A DNA stretch of 64,000 nt from an uncultured Pseudomonas sp. (GTDB lineage Bacteria > Pseudomonadota > Gammaproteobacteria > Pseudomonadales > Pseudomonadaceae): NCBI RefSeq assembly GCF_946886105.1, contig NZ_CAMPHV010000007.1, positions 93,905 to 157,904 on the forward strand, given 5' to 3'. The notes beneath the pieces were generated by a model. The model made no database searches. It saw only the letters and a list, made by a program, of their open reading frames with translations, and had not been told where the DNA came from. The position numbers and the translations under genes were made by a program. Of this stretch, positions 9,377 to 18,145 are shown in pieces (the first letter of the stretch is position 1; each line of letters starts with the position of its first letter).

Positions 9377-11184
9377 ATCGGGTAATCCTCAGCCGTCCGG
9401 GCGCTCACGCCATGTTCGGCGGCACGCAGGCGGACGATCAACAGGGCGCCGCCCTCGGCATGGTTGGCGAACAGCAATTCGCCGCCCAGGGCACGCATCA
9501 GGGTATCGCAGATCGCCAGGCCCAGCCCCAGTCCCTGGGCGCTGGTCTTGGTGGTGAAGAAGGGTTCGCGAGCGCGTTGCAGCGCATCGGCGGAAAACCC
9601 TGGGCCGTTGTCGCGTAGATGCAGCTCGATGCCTTCGGCGTGGCGCTCGGCGCTGAGCCAGATGCGCCGCGGTTGGGGCACTTCGGCGAGGGCGTCGAGG
9701 GCATTGGCCAAGAGGTTGCCGAGCACCTGGCGCAGGCGGGTTTCGCCCGCCTGTACCCACAGGGTCGCCTCGGGCAGGTCGCGGATCAGCTCCACCTCCA
9801 TGCTGCGTCGGCGCTTGGCCAACAGCGCCAGGGCATCGTCGATGGCCGGCTGCAGGGCCACGGTTTCCGGGGCATGCCTGTCGCGCCGGGCGAAGGCGCG
9901 CAGATGGGCGATGATCGAGGCCATGCGCTCGGTCAGCTCGCTGATCGATTTCAGGTTGGCGCGGGCATCCTCGTTGCGTTGATGGTCGAGCAATACCCCG
10001 GCGTTGTCGGCATAGCTGCGGATCGCCGCCAGCGGCTGGTTGAGCTCGTGGCTGATGCTCGCGCTCATGGTGCCCAGGGCCGACAGCTTGCTGGCCTGAA
10101 CCAGTTCGTCCTGGGCCTGTACCAGTTCCTGCTGGGCTTGTTCGCGCTCCAGCACTTCCTGCTTCAGCCGGCTGTTGAGCAGCTCCAGATCCTGGGTGCG
10201 CTCCTGCACTCGGCGTTCCAGATGCTGGCGCGCGCGGGCATCCAGCGCGATGCGTTCGAGGTAGTGGCGACGCCGTTGCATCAGCAGGCCGAGCAGCAGC
10301 ATCAACAGCGACAACACGCCGGCGCCAGCGGCCACGGCGGTGCGCACCGGACGGTCGATCAGGGTGCGCGGGGCGAGAATGCTCACCGACCAGCCGATCT
10401 CGGTAAGCTCGCGCTGCTGCCTGATCCAATTTTCCTCGTCGAGCTGCAAAGGCGGCGGCGACAGCGTCTGATAGGGCCGGTTGGCGGCAACCGCGGCGCG
10501 CTCGGCGGCGTCCAGTGGGCGGCTGGCGGTAAAGCGCCAGGCGCTGTTGGAGGTGAGGATCACCACGCCGTTGGCGTCGGTGACCAGCAGCTGTTCCGGT
10601 GTGTTGCCCCAGAGCGTTTCGGTGTGATCCAAGTCGACTTTGACTACCAGCGCGCCGAGGTTGTGGTCGCCGTTGCGCACCGCCGCGGCGAAGTAATAGC
10701 CGCGTTTGCCCGAGGTGGTGCCCAAGCCGAAGAAGCGTCCGGGGCGCCCGGCGATAGCCTCGCGAAAGTAGGGACGGAAGGCGAAGTTGCGGCCGACGAA
10801 GGAGTCCTCCTGATCCCAGTTGGAGGCCGCCAGCGTGTTGCCCTCGGGGTCCATCAGGTAGATCACATCGGCGCCGGTCTGTGCGCGCACCTGGTCGAGC
10901 AGGCGGTTGGCGTTATCCACCACGCGGCTGTTGTCCGGCTTGGCCAGGGTGCTGCGCAGGGCCGGCAGATCGCCGAGGATCTGTGGCAATACCTCGTAGC
11001 GGCCGAGGGTGCCGATCAGGTTGGCGACATAGAGATCGAGGGTCTGACGGTTCTGTTCGATCAGCACGCCGCTGTAATAGCGCTCGGCGAGCTGTTGCAG
11101 CGGCCAGAGCAGCGGCGCCAACAGCAGCGTCAGCAGAATCAGGTTGCGCCAACGGGGACGGCGCGGGTGGGGCAGGGGCGACAT
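9373..11184 (-). CDS. dctB: C4-dicarboxylate sensor histidine kinase DctB
   Basis: A 603-aa inner-membrane sensor. One transmembrane segment near residues 15-30 and another near 285-305 bracket a periplasmic double-PAS-like region (Y-L-M-D-P-E-G-N-T-L-A-A-S-N-W and Y-Y-F-A-A-A-V-R-N-G). A coiled coil (E-R-R-V-Q-E-R-T-Q-D-L-E-L-L) leads to the H-box S-I-S-H-E-L-N-Q-P-L-A-A-I-R. The ATPase boxes are L-R-Q-V-L-G-N-L-L-A-N-A-L-D-A-L, D-N-G-P-G-F and G-L-G-L-G-L-A-I. It senses periplasmic dicarboxylates and phosphorylates DctD. Confidence 0.92.
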   Translation of the reverse strand: MSPLPHPRRPRWRNLILLTLLLAPLLWPLQQLAERYYSGVLIEQNRQTLDLYVANLIGTLGRYEVLPQILGDLPALRSTLAKPDNSRVVDNANRLLDQVRAQTGADVIYLMDPEGNTLAASNWDQEDSFVGRNFAFRPYFREAIAGRPGRFFGLGTTSGKRGYYFAAAVRNGDHNLGALVVKVDLDHTETLWGNTPEQLLVTDANGVVILTSNSAWRFTASRPLDAAERAAVAANRPYQTLSPPPLQLDEENWIRQQRELTEIGWSVSILAPRTLIDRPVRTAVAAGAGVLSLLMLLLGLLMQRRRHYLERIALDARARQHLERRVQERTQDLELLNSRLKQEVLEREQAQQELVQAQDELVQASKLSALGTMSASISHELNQPLAAIRSYADNAGVLLDHQRNEDARANLKSISELTERMASIIAHLRAFARRDRHAPETVALQPAIDDALALLAKRRRSMEVELIRDLPEATLWVQAGETRLRQVLGNLLANALDALAEVPQPRRIWLSAERHAEGIELHLRDNGPGFSADALQRAREPFFTTKTSAQGLGLGLAICDTLMRALGGELLFANHAEGGALLIVRLRAAEHGVSARTAEDYPI

Positions 11185-11428
11185 GGTGGGTCTCGTGATT
11201 AAGGCGCTCGATAGATTCTATGCAATTACCGGGCAAATCAGCCGATATGGGCAATACTGCAATAGAGATACTTCGCCGCACAGACTGCTGCGCATCAGCG
11301 CCGTCCCGCCCGATTGAGTATCGCGAAGTTACGAATCGTAGCCTGTCGGCAGTACTCGCCAGCCGCAGGAATATGTTCATTCGCGCCAGGCATGGACGGT
11401 TCGCGCTTGTTCGTCCTGGAGGTGTCTT

Positions 11429-13054
11429 ATGTTGGCCCAACTAACCGTCCGTGCGCGTTTGCTCCTGTTGGCCGTGCTGCCGTTGCTGGTGCTGATCCTG
11501 GTAATCACCATGGCATTGACCAATGCCAGCCGCCTGAACCGCAGCTTCGACGAGCTGTTCGTCCATCGCATGCAGCCGATCAGCCAGCTCAAGCTGGTGT
11601 CCGACGCCTATGCCGTGGCGATGGTCGATGCGCTGCATAAATACCGTGCCGGGGTATTCGACGCGGCGCGCTTGCGTAAGGAGTTCGCCGAGGCCCGCCA
11701 GCGTGGCGATCAAGCCTGGTCGGCCTACACGGCGACCAATCTGACCGACGACGAAAAGGCCCGGGTCGAACGTACCAAGCCGCATTTACTGCGGGTGCAG
11801 CAACTGGCGGATCAATACCTCGGGCAAATCGACAACGGCCAATTGCTCGCCGCCGAGGCCAATACCTTCAACCGTACCCTGTACGACACCTTCGACCCCT
11901 TGGGCGGCGAGCTGGGCGATTTGATCAGCCTGCAACTCAGCGAAGGCGAAAAGCTCGGTGCGCAGACCGCCAGCCAATACCAGTCGATCAGGAACACCTT
12001 TATCGTCATCGGCGCGATCGCCTTGCTGCTGGTGTTGGCCGCGGCGTTGCTGATCAGCCTGTCGATCATTCGCCCGTTGTCGGCGTTGTGCGCGGTGATC
12101 AGCGATGTCCAGCAGTCCGCGGACCTGACCCTGCGTGCCGATGTCGTCGGGCGCGACGAGGTCGCCGATACCGCCCGTGCATTCAATGCGCTGCTCGGCC
12201 ATCTGCAGGAGTTGATCCGGCACCTGGCCGGCGCCGCCGCTCAGTTGGCCACGGCCTCCGAAGAAATGAGCGCGATCAGTACCCAGGTCAGCCATGCCGC
12301 GACGGCCCAGGGCGATCAGACCAATATGGTCGCCACCGCGATCCAGCAGATGAGCGTGGCGGTTCAGGAAGTCGCGCGCAATGCGCTCAGCACCGCGCAA
12401 ACCGCCACCGACGCCAATCAGGAGGCGCGCCAGGGCAATGAGCTGGTGCAGTCCAACCTCAAGGCGATTCAGGGGCTATCGGCGTCGGTGGAAAAGGCCG
12501 GCGAAGTGATCGATACCCTGCATAGCCAGAGCGACGAGATCAGCAAGGTGCTGGGGGTGATTCAAAGCATTGCCGAACAAACCAATTTGCTCGCGCTGAA
12601 TGCCGCAATCGAAGCCGCCCGGGCCGGCGACGCCGGGCGTGGGTTCGCCGTGGTGGCCGACGAGGTGCGCAGCCTGGCCAGCAATACGCAGAAAGCCACC
12701 GAGTCGATCCGCGGCATGATCGATGCGTTGCAAGGCGGCGCGCGCAGTGCGGTGAACGCCATGCAGGCCTCCCGCGAGCAGGCGCAGAACAGTGTCAGCC
12801 ATGCCCGCGAGGCCGGCGAGGTGCTGACCCATATCGCCCATGCGGTCGAAGGTATCGCCGACGGCAATGCACAGATATCCACGGCCACGGAGCAGCAGAC
12901 CTCGGTGACCGGTGAGATCAGCCATAACATCAGCAGCCTCAACGACAGCATCCGCGATGTGGTCAACGGCGCCGAGCAAAGTTCGATTGCCAGCCGCGAC
13001 CTGGCCAAGCTGGCCAGCGAACTGCAGCAGCAGGTGCAGCGCTTCAGGGCTTAG
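11429..13054 (+). CDS. Methyl-accepting chemotaxis protein with 4-helix-bundle sensor
   Basis: A 541-aa transmembrane chemoreceptor with a strong TGGAGGTG site before its ATG. TM1 is at about residues 10-30 and TM2 at about 190-210. The periplasmic part is all-helical, of the Tar-like four-helix-bundle type (L-N-R-S-F-D-E-L-F-V-H-R-M-Q-P-I-S-Q-L). A HAMP linker follows (S-I-I-R-P-L-S-A-L). The hairpin tip carries the conserved E-Q-T-N-L-L-A-L-N-A-A-I-E-A-A-R-A-G core. The ligand is unknown; the neighbouring dct genes hint at organic acids, but that is inference. Its TAG stop is the first codon of a repeat element. Confidence 0.9.
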   Translation: MLAQLTVRARLLLLAVLPLLVLILVITMALTNASRLNRSFDELFVHRMQPISQLKLVSDAYAVAMVDALHKYRAGVFDAARLRKEFAEARQRGDQAWSAYTATNLTDDEKARVERTKPHLLRVQQLADQYLGQIDNGQLLAAEANTFNRTLYDTFDPLGGELGDLISLQLSEGEKLGAQTASQYQSIRNTFIVIGAIALLLVLAAALLISLSIIRPLSALCAVISDVQQSADLTLRADVVGRDEVADTARAFNALLGHLQELIRHLAGAAAQLATASEEMSAISTQVSHAATAQGDQTNMVATAIQQMSVAVQEVARNALSTAQTATDANQEARQGNELVQSNLKAIQGLSASVEKAGEVIDTLHSQSDEISKVLGVIQSIAEQTNLLALNAAIEAARAGDAGRGFAVVADEVRSLASNTQKATESIRGMIDALQGGARSAVNAMQASREQAQNSVSHAREAGEVLTHIAHAVEGIADGNAQISTATEQQTSVTGEISHNISSLNDSIRDVVNGAEQSSIASRDLAKLASELQQQVQRFRA

Positions 13055-13227
13055 CAGGCCGTTGAAAAACGTAGGTGAGGCAGCCAGCGCAAGGCAAAAA
13101 CAGGCGAAAAAGCGGAGTTTACGTGTTGTAAATGAGCATTTTGACGGGGGCGCCTAGCCTGGGCTCGCATACGAGCCTGTTTTTAACGCAGCGATGGCAA
13201 CGCAAGTAGTTTTTCAACAGCCTGTTA
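13052..13227. repeat. Short inverted-repeat element, copy 2 (TAGCAGGC family)
   Basis: A 176-bp block begins TAGCAGGCCGTTGAAAAAC and ends with the near-inverse GTTTTTCAACAGCCTGTTA, the ends differing at a few positions as in copy 1. The first three bases are the stop codon of the chemoreceptor gene, and the right end falls 8 bp from the rmlD stop. The interior again has the A-A-A-T-G-A-G-C-A-T-T-T-T segment, in the opposite sense to copy 1. Confidence 0.8.
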
Positions 13228-13234
13228 GGGGGCG

Positions 13235-14101
13235 TTATCGCTCGGTAAGGCATTCGGCCAGGGCCGCCCGCCAGTCCGGCAATTGGATCGCCCAGTCGCG
13301 TTGCAGGCGCGTGCAGTCCAGGCGTGAATTGAGCGGGCGGCGGGCCGGGGTCGGGTAGGCGCTGCTGGGAATCGGCGTCGGCTCGCAAGCCTGCTTACCC
13401 TGGGCGCGCAGATGTTCGGCGATGGCGCTGGCAAAGCCGTGCCAGCTGGTTTCGCCCAGGCTCGTCAGGTGATAGATGCCCCAGGGGCCGGATCGGCCCA
13501 CGCGCCAGTGCTCGATCAACTGGCCGGTGGCCCGGGCGATGCTGCCGGCCCAGGTCGGCGCACCGATCTGGTCGGCCACCACATTGAGGCTGTCGCGCTC
13601 CTGTAACAGGCGCTGCATGCTCAGCAGGAAATTGCTGCCATGCCGCGAATAGACCCAGCTGGTGCGTAGGATCAGGTACGCGCCGCCGACCGCCTGAATC
13701 GCCTGCTCGCCGGCCAGTTTGCTGCGCCCGTAAAGGTTCAGCGGGTTGGGCGCATCCTGCTCGGTGTAGGGCGTCGGCTTGCTGCCGTCGAATACGTAGT
13801 CGGTGGAGTAGTGGATCAGCGGCACACCCAGCTCGGCGGCGCGCTCGGCGAGCAGGCCGGGCGCCACGGCGTTGATCGCGAAGGCCAGCTCCTGCTCGCT
13901 TTCGGCGCGGTCTACGGCGGTATGGGCGGCGGCATTGACGATCAAGTCGGGGTGCAGCCTCTGCAACTGGCGGCGCAGTTGCTCGGGTTGGCTGAGGTCC
14001 AGCTGCGCCCGGCCGAGCACGCTGAGTTCGGCCTGTTGCCCGAGGCTCAATTGCAGTTCGTGGCTGAGCTGACCGTGCTGGCCGAGCAACAGGATTTTCA
14101 T
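13235..14101 (-). CDS. rmlD: dTDP-4-dehydrorhamnose reductase
   Basis: A 288-aa SDR-family enzyme that reduces dTDP-4-keto-L-rhamnose to dTDP-L-rhamnose with NAD(P)H, the last step of the pathway. The N-terminal Rossmann motif is G-Q-H-G-Q-L-S-H-E-L. The D-Y-V-F-D-G segment and catalytic Y-G-R-S-K are typical of RmlD. It overlaps rmlC by 4 bp and is the last gene of a four-gene minus-strand operon (B-A-C-D). Cytoplasmic. Confidence 0.95.
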   Translation of the reverse strand: MKILLLGQHGQLSHELQLSLGQQAELSVLGRAQLDLSQPEQLRRQLQRLHPDLIVNAAAHTAVDRAESEQELAFAINAVAPGLLAERAAELGVPLIHYSTDYVFDGSKPTPYTEQDAPNPLNLYGRSKLAGEQAIQAVGGAYLILRTSWVYSRHGSNFLLSMQRLLQERDSLNVVADQIGAPTWAGSIARATGQLIEHWRVGRSGPWGIYHLTSLGETSWHGFASAIAEHLRAQGKQACEPTPIPSSAYPTPARRPLNSRLDCTRLQRDWAIQLPDWRAALAECLTER

Positions 14102-14643
14102 GGGAATAGATCGGCGGCGCTGAAGGCAAGGCCAGCCTGGTCCTTGGCCGAGAGTTGCGGCGGCCCATCCAGCGGCCAGTCGATGGCCAGTGTCGGGTCG
14201 TCCCAGCGGATACAGCGCTCATGCTCGGGCGCGTAATAGTCGGTGGTTTTGTAGAGGAATTCGGCGACTTCGCTAAGCACCAGAAAGCCATGGGCGAAGC
14301 CTTCCGGCACCCATACTTGGCGTTTGTTCTCGGCCGAGAGGTGTACGCCGAGCCAGCGGCCGAAGCTCGGCGAGCTGCTCCGCAGGTCCACCACCACGTC
14401 GAATACTTCGCCGGCGGTGACCCGCACCAGCTTGCCCTGGGCCTGCTGCACCTGGTAATGCAGGCCGCGCAGTACGCCGCGCTGGGAACGCGAATGGTTG
14501 TCCTGGACGAATTCACACGCAAGGCCGGTGGCCTGTTCGAAAGCGCGTGCGTTGAAGCTCTCGTAGAAAAAGCCCCGCGCATCGCCGAACACCTTGGGCT
14601 CGAGAACCAGCACGCCGGGCAGTTCGCTGCGGATAACCTGCAT
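14098..14643 (-). CDS. rmlC: dTDP-4-dehydrorhamnose 3,5-epimerase
   Basis: A 181-aa cupin-fold epimerase acting on dTDP-4-keto-6-deoxyglucose. The ATG at 14643 is chosen because GAGGAG precedes it; the longer frame adds 41 residues with no family match. Diagnostic segments are F-F-Y-E-S-F-N, F-V-Q-D-N-H-S-R-S, L-R-G-L-H-Y-Q (catalytic His) and P-E-G-F-A-H-G-F-L-V. It lies between rmlA and rmlD. Confidence 0.95.
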   Translation of the reverse strand: MQVIRSELPGVLVLEPKVFGDARGFFYESFNARAFEQATGLACEFVQDNHSRSQRGVLRGLHYQVQQAQGKLVRVTAGEVFDVVVDLRSSSPSFGRWLGVHLSAENKRQVWVPEGFAHGFLVLSEVAEFLYKTTDYYAPEHERCIRWDDPTLAIDWPLDGPPQLSAKDQAGLAFSAADLFP

Positions 14644-14645
14644 AT

Positions 14646-15512
14646 TCACTCCTCGGCCAGGCCGAACAGGTACTGGCCATAGCCTGTTTTGCCGAACAGT
14701 TGGGCTTGTTCTAGCAACTGGCGCTTGTCGATCCAACCTTGCTGGTAGGCGATTTCCTCCAGACACGCCACCTTCAGACCCTGGCGATGCTCGATGGTTT
14801 GCACGTATTGCGAGGCGTCCAACAGGCTGTCGTGGGTGCCGGTATCGAGCCAGGCGAAGCCGCGGCCGAAGCGTTCCACGCGCAAATCGCCGCGTTGCAG
14901 ATAGGCGTTGTTGACGTCGGTGATTTCCAGCTCGCCGCGTGCCGAGGGCTTCACCGCCTTGGCGATCTCGATCACCTGGTTGTCGTAGAAATACAGGCCG
15001 GTCACCGCATAGCTGGATTTCGGAATGGCCGGTTTTTCCTCGATGGACACGGCGCGGCCGGCGTCATCGAATTCGACCACGCCGAAGCGCTGCGGATCCT
15101 TGACCCAATAGCCGAACACGGTGGCGCCGTGGGGTTCGGCGGCTGCGCGCAGTAGCTTCTCGGTGAAATGCTGGCCGTGGAAGATATTGTCGCCAAGGAT
15201 CAGGCACACCGAATTGGTGCCGATAAACGACTCGCCGATCAAGAACGCCTGGGCCAGGCCGTCCGGCGAAGTTTGCTCGGCATAGCTCAGGTGCAAGCCG
15301 AACTGGCTGCCGTCGCCGAGCATCTTCTGAAAATGCGGCAGATCCACGGGCGTCGAGATGATCAGGATTTCGCGGATGCCGGCGAGCATCAGCACCGAAA
15401 TCGGGTAATAGATCATCGGCTTGTCGTAGATCGGCAGCAGCTGCTTGGAAACACCCAGGGTGATCGGATGCAGGCGCGAGCCAGAGCCGCCCGCCAGAAC
15501 AATTCCTTTCAT
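14646..15512 (-). CDS. rmlA: Glucose-1-phosphate thymidylyltransferase
   Basis: A 288-aa nucleotidyltransferase joining dTTP and glucose-1-phosphate, the first committed step to dTDP-rhamnose. The N-terminal signature is G-G-S-G-S-R-L-H-P, followed by [15 protein letters not shown] and L-G-D-N-I-F-H-G. Length is normal. Its stop lies two bases from the rmlC start. Confidence 0.96.
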   Translation of the reverse strand: MKGIVLAGGSGSRLHPITLGVSKQLLPIYDKPMIYYPISVLMLAGIREILIISTPVDLPHFQKMLGDGSQFGLHLSYAEQTSPDGLAQAFLIGESFIGTNSVCLILGDNIFHGQHFTEKLLRAAAEPHGATVFGYWVKDPQRFGVVEFDDAGRAVSIEEKPAIPKSSYAVTGLYFYDNQVIEIAKAVKPSARGELEITDVNNAYLQRGDLRVERFGRGFAWLDTGTHDSLLDASQYVQTIEHRQGLKVACLEEIAYQQGWIDKRQLLEQAQLFGKTGYGQYLFGLAEE

Positions 15513-15524
15513 CTACTGCGTTCC

Positions 15525-16580
15525 TTATTCGGGGGCGCCGAGGCGTTCGCGCCTGTAACTGCCGTCCTGCACGTGGCGGCACCAGTCGAGGTTGTCCAAG
15601 TACCAGCGCACGGTCTTGCGCAGGCCGCTGGCGAAGGTTTCTTCCGGCGTCCAGCCCAGTTCGCGTTGGATCTTGCCGGCATCGATGGCATAGCGCAGAT
15701 CGTGTCCGGGTCGATCCGGCACGAAGGCGATCAACTCTTTATAGGAGCCGGCTTGCCGGGGTGCCAGTTCATCGAGCAGCTCGCAGATGCCCCGGACGAC
15801 GTCGAGATTCTTCTGCTCGTTATGGCCGCCGATGTTATAGGTTTCGCCGACACGGCCCTCGCTCACGACTTTCAGCAGCGCGCGGGCGTGATCCTCGACA
15901 TACAGCCAGTCGCGCACCTGTTGGCCGTTGCCATACACCGGCAGCGGTTTGCCCTCGAGTGCGTTGAGGATCACCAGCGGAATCAACTTTTCCGGGAAGT
16001 GGTAAGGGCCGTAATTGTTCGAGCAATTGGTCAGCAGCACGGGCAGCCCATAGGTGCGATGCCAGGCGCGGACCAGATGATCGGACGCCGCCTTGCTCGC
16101 CGAATAGGGCGAGCTGGGAGCGTAAGGCGTGGTTTCGCTGAACAGCTCGTCGACCCCGTGCAGGTCGCCGTAGACCTCATCGGTGGAAATATGGTGAAAG
16201 CGAAACGCCTGCTTGCGCGTCTCGTCCAGCTGCAGCCAATAGGCGCGGGTGGCTTCGAGCAAGGCATAGGTGCCGACGATATTGGTCTGAATAAAGGCGG
16301 CGGGCCCATCGATGGAACGGTCGACATGGGACTCGGCGGCCAGGTGCATGATGGCTTCGGGCTGGAACTCGGCCAGGACCTGACTCACCCGTTCGCCGTC
16401 GGCGATATCGGCCTGGACGAACTGATAGCGCGGGTTCTGCGCGATGCTGGTCAGGGACTGCAGATTGCCGGCGTAGGTCAGCTTGTCGAGGTTGAGTACT
16501 TGATGCCGGGTGTGCTCGATCAGGTGGCGAACCAGCGCCGAGCCGATAAAGCCGGCGCCGCCGGTGATAAGGATACGCAT
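15525..16580 (-). CDS. rmlB: dTDP-glucose 4,6-dehydratase
   Basis: A 351-aa SDR-type dehydratase and first gene of the rml operon. The start is ATG 16580 ([16 protein letters not shown]); the upstream in-frame extension lacks homology. NAD-binding [23 protein letters not shown] and the catalytic Y-S-A-S-K are all visible. Its product feeds L-rhamnose to the exopolysaccharide or LPS glycosyltransferases next door. Confidence 0.96.
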   Translation of the reverse strand: MRILITGGAGFIGSALVRHLIEHTRHQVLNLDKLTYAGNLQSLTSIAQNPRYQFVQADIADGERVSQVLAEFQPEAIMHLAAESHVDRSIDGPAAFIQTNIVGTYALLEATRAYWLQLDETRKQAFRFHHISTDEVYGDLHGVDELFSETTPYAPSSPYSASKAASDHLVRAWHRTYGLPVLLTNCSNNYGPYHFPEKLIPLVILNALEGKPLPVYGNGQQVRDWLYVEDHARALLKVVSEGRVGETYNIGGHNEQKNLDVVRGICELLDELAPRQAGSYKELIAFVPDRPGHDLRYAIDAGKIQRELGWTPEETFASGLRKTVRWYLDNLDWCRHVQDGSYRRERLGAPE

Positions 16581-16990
16581 TGGCTGCTGCTCGTTAAAAT
16601 AAGGACGCCCGTCGAGGCGTCTTGAATTTGCCTGCTGCACAGCAGCTACTGTAGCTGCATACTGATATCGGTATATTGTGTTATGCGGGTTATGAGCCGC
16701 ATCGCCTATGGCTTAGTTCCGTCGCTGATTTGACGCCGGGTTAGCGACGGTTGGTGTTTTCTAAAGTCGATAGGCGCTTTCTGGATTTAGGTGATCTCCA
16801 CGAAGGCAGGCTAAGGCATTTCCACGGCTAGTGTCTCGTCAGGCTTCGCATAGGACAAATTTGCCAATGGGTCGGGCGGCGTTGCTCGGTCACTCGGCTG
16901 TCTCGGTTCAAGCTGTATTGAACGTCTCATGCCGGTCAATAGTTGACTGGTTGCCGTATCGACCGAGATCTTTGCTTTTACCTGCTCGGT

Positions 16991-17006
16991 GACATTTGCA
17001 AATGTC
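16991..17006. promoter_or_regulatory. Perfect 16-bp palindrome, operator candidate
   Basis: GACATTTGCAAATGTC is fully self-complementary. It is about 410 bp upstream of rmlB and 280 bp past the end of the VPLP-CTERM gene, in a gene-free spacer, which suits a dimeric regulator. No matching second copy was noticed elsewhere in the window. Confidence 0.35.
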
Positions 17007-17083
17007 TGACATTGCCACAGGCAGTAGCAACCCGCGATAGTCGAAGATGCTGCGTAACGGGCAAAGCGTTTGATGGTTAACGA

Positions 17084-17230
17084 CTATTCCATTAAATAGT
17101 GGCTGTTCTTTGGTGTTACATGAGGTTTATTGTGACCTGCCATGTACCACATTACCGCTATGAGGGGCGGGAAAAGCACGGCGATCCATCGATAGTTCTT
17201 GCAAGTTAAAGCGCGCTGAAATCTATCCAT
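17084..17230 (-). CDS. Possible small single-span membrane peptide (doubtful)
   Basis: A 48-codon frame beginning M-D-R-F-Q-R-A-L-T-C-K-N-Y-R-W contains one hydrophobic stretch (W-I-A-V-L-F-P-P-L-I-A-V-M-W-Y-M). It sits 58 bp downstream of the VPLP-CTERM gene on the same strand. No good ribosome-binding site is seen and I recognise no family, so it may be chance. Confidence 0.2.
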   Translation of the reverse strand: MDRFQRALTCKNYRWIAVLFPPLIAVMWYMAGHNKPHVTPKNSHYLME

Positions 17231-17288
17231 CGCAATATCGTCGGTCAAGCGTGCCTCCATGCTTGCGTCAGTTCTTGCTGGGTAAGAC

Positions 17289-17972
17289 TCAGGCAATACG
17301 CCGACGGCGGCGCACCACCGCACCAAATCCGAGAGCGGATAACATCAGCAGCGCTGTGCCGGGCAGCGGTACGGACGACACCGTGATCAGGTTCTGGCTG
17401 GATTTTTTGTCCTGCAGAATGCCATCGTAGAAGTAGCTGATTTTATAGTTGCCGGTATTCTGGCCGTCTAGTTTCAGCCATTCGCCCGCCAAGGCTTGTG
17501 CGTTGCCGAAACCAGTGGCCTTGAATGCGCCATTGGCCAGGCTATAGCCGCCACCGGTATCTGTGACGATTTCCCATATGGCCAGTTGGAAGGCGACTGA
17601 GGTCCTCTTATCGGTAACCTGGGCATAGCGCTGATTGGCCAGTTTTTGCAGATCATCAAAGCGGTTGAGCGAGCTGGGGTTGCCGATGGTGTATTCGAAC
17701 TGGTCGTTGAGCGAATGGAACACATCCACGCACCAGGCGATTAGCGACTGACCGGTGCTCGTTTCAAGCATGTCGAAGCCGCCTGCAGCTACCTTTTTGG
17801 ATTCGAGGCCATTCTTTAGTGGGTTGAAGTCAGCCCGGATCGTACCGTTTAGGGAGCCGTAGGCGGCGCCTTGATAGTGCAATGTGGTGCTGGCGGCGAC
17901 GACTTGGTGGCTGGCAGAAACCAGCCCGCAAAGCAGGAGGGCGTTGAGCACCCTGAATAGTCGTGATTGCAT
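17289..17972 (-). CDS. VPLP-CTERM (exosortase substrate) surface protein with thioester-like motifs
   Basis: A 227-aa exported protein: signal peptide at residues 1-27, body, then the sorting tail V-P-L-P-G-T-A followed by a hydrophobic helix and a terminal R-R-R-R-R. That tripartite end is the PEP-CTERM/VPLPA-CTERM signal cleaved by exosortases. The body has Cys81 in A-W-C-V-D and Gln129 in F-Q-L-A-I-W, the two signatures that form a Cys-Gln thioester in Gram-positive TED adhesins. The mature protein would keep this Cys as its only cysteine. It is divergent from the exosortase gene (173 bp apart). A covalent surface-binding role is inference; the sorting assignment is firm. Confidence 0.85.
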   Translation of the reverse strand: MQSRLFRVLNALLLCGLVSASHQVVAASTTLHYQGAAYGSLNGTIRADFNPLKNGLESKKVAAGGFDMLETSTGQSLIAWCVDVFHSLNDQFEYTIGNPSSLNRFDDLQKLANQRYAQVTDKRTSVAFQLAIWEIVTDTGGGYSLANGAFKATGFGNAQALAGEWLKLDGQNTGNYKISYFYDGILQDKKSSQNLITVSSVPLPGTALLMLSALGFGAVVRRRRRIA

Positions 17973-18070
17973 CTCGGCACCAAAATAGTAACGAAGTTAA
18001 AGAATATAAAGCGAATGATATTGTAGTGATACCATGCATTGCTAGCATATTGTGTAAATACAGCAAAAAA

Positions 18071-18099
18071 TTGACACTGGCGCCTCAGGATTCGCTACA
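18071..18099 (+). promoter_or_regulatory. Possible sigma-70 promoter for the exosortase operon
   Basis: A consensus -35 box TTGACA (18071-18076) is followed 17 bp later by G-C-T-A-C-A as a poor -10. It lies 47 bp before the chosen start of the exosortase gene, in the divergent spacer with the VPLP-CTERM gene. Confidence 0.35.
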
Positions 18100-18145
18100 T
18101 GCGTGTTGCCATGCGGGATTGCAGTCAGTTGATGAAGGATCTCTT

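Larger units (their letters stand above)
16581..17288. other. 708-bp spacer at the backbone/accessory boundary
   Basis: No convincing gene. It must hold the minus-strand rml promoter. It contains an 8-bp inverted repeat CCGTCGCT / AGCGACGG at 16719-16726 and 16743-16750, and a perfect 16-bp palindrome at 16991-17006. Base composition is visibly lower in GC than the rml genes. This is where the conserved rml segment gives way to the polysaccharide/sorting locus. Confidence 0.6.

Noticed and set aside
18077..18094. Sigma-54 site before the exosortase gene (T-G-G-C-G-C...)
   Set aside because: The GG to GC spacing is wrong for a -24/-12 promoter.
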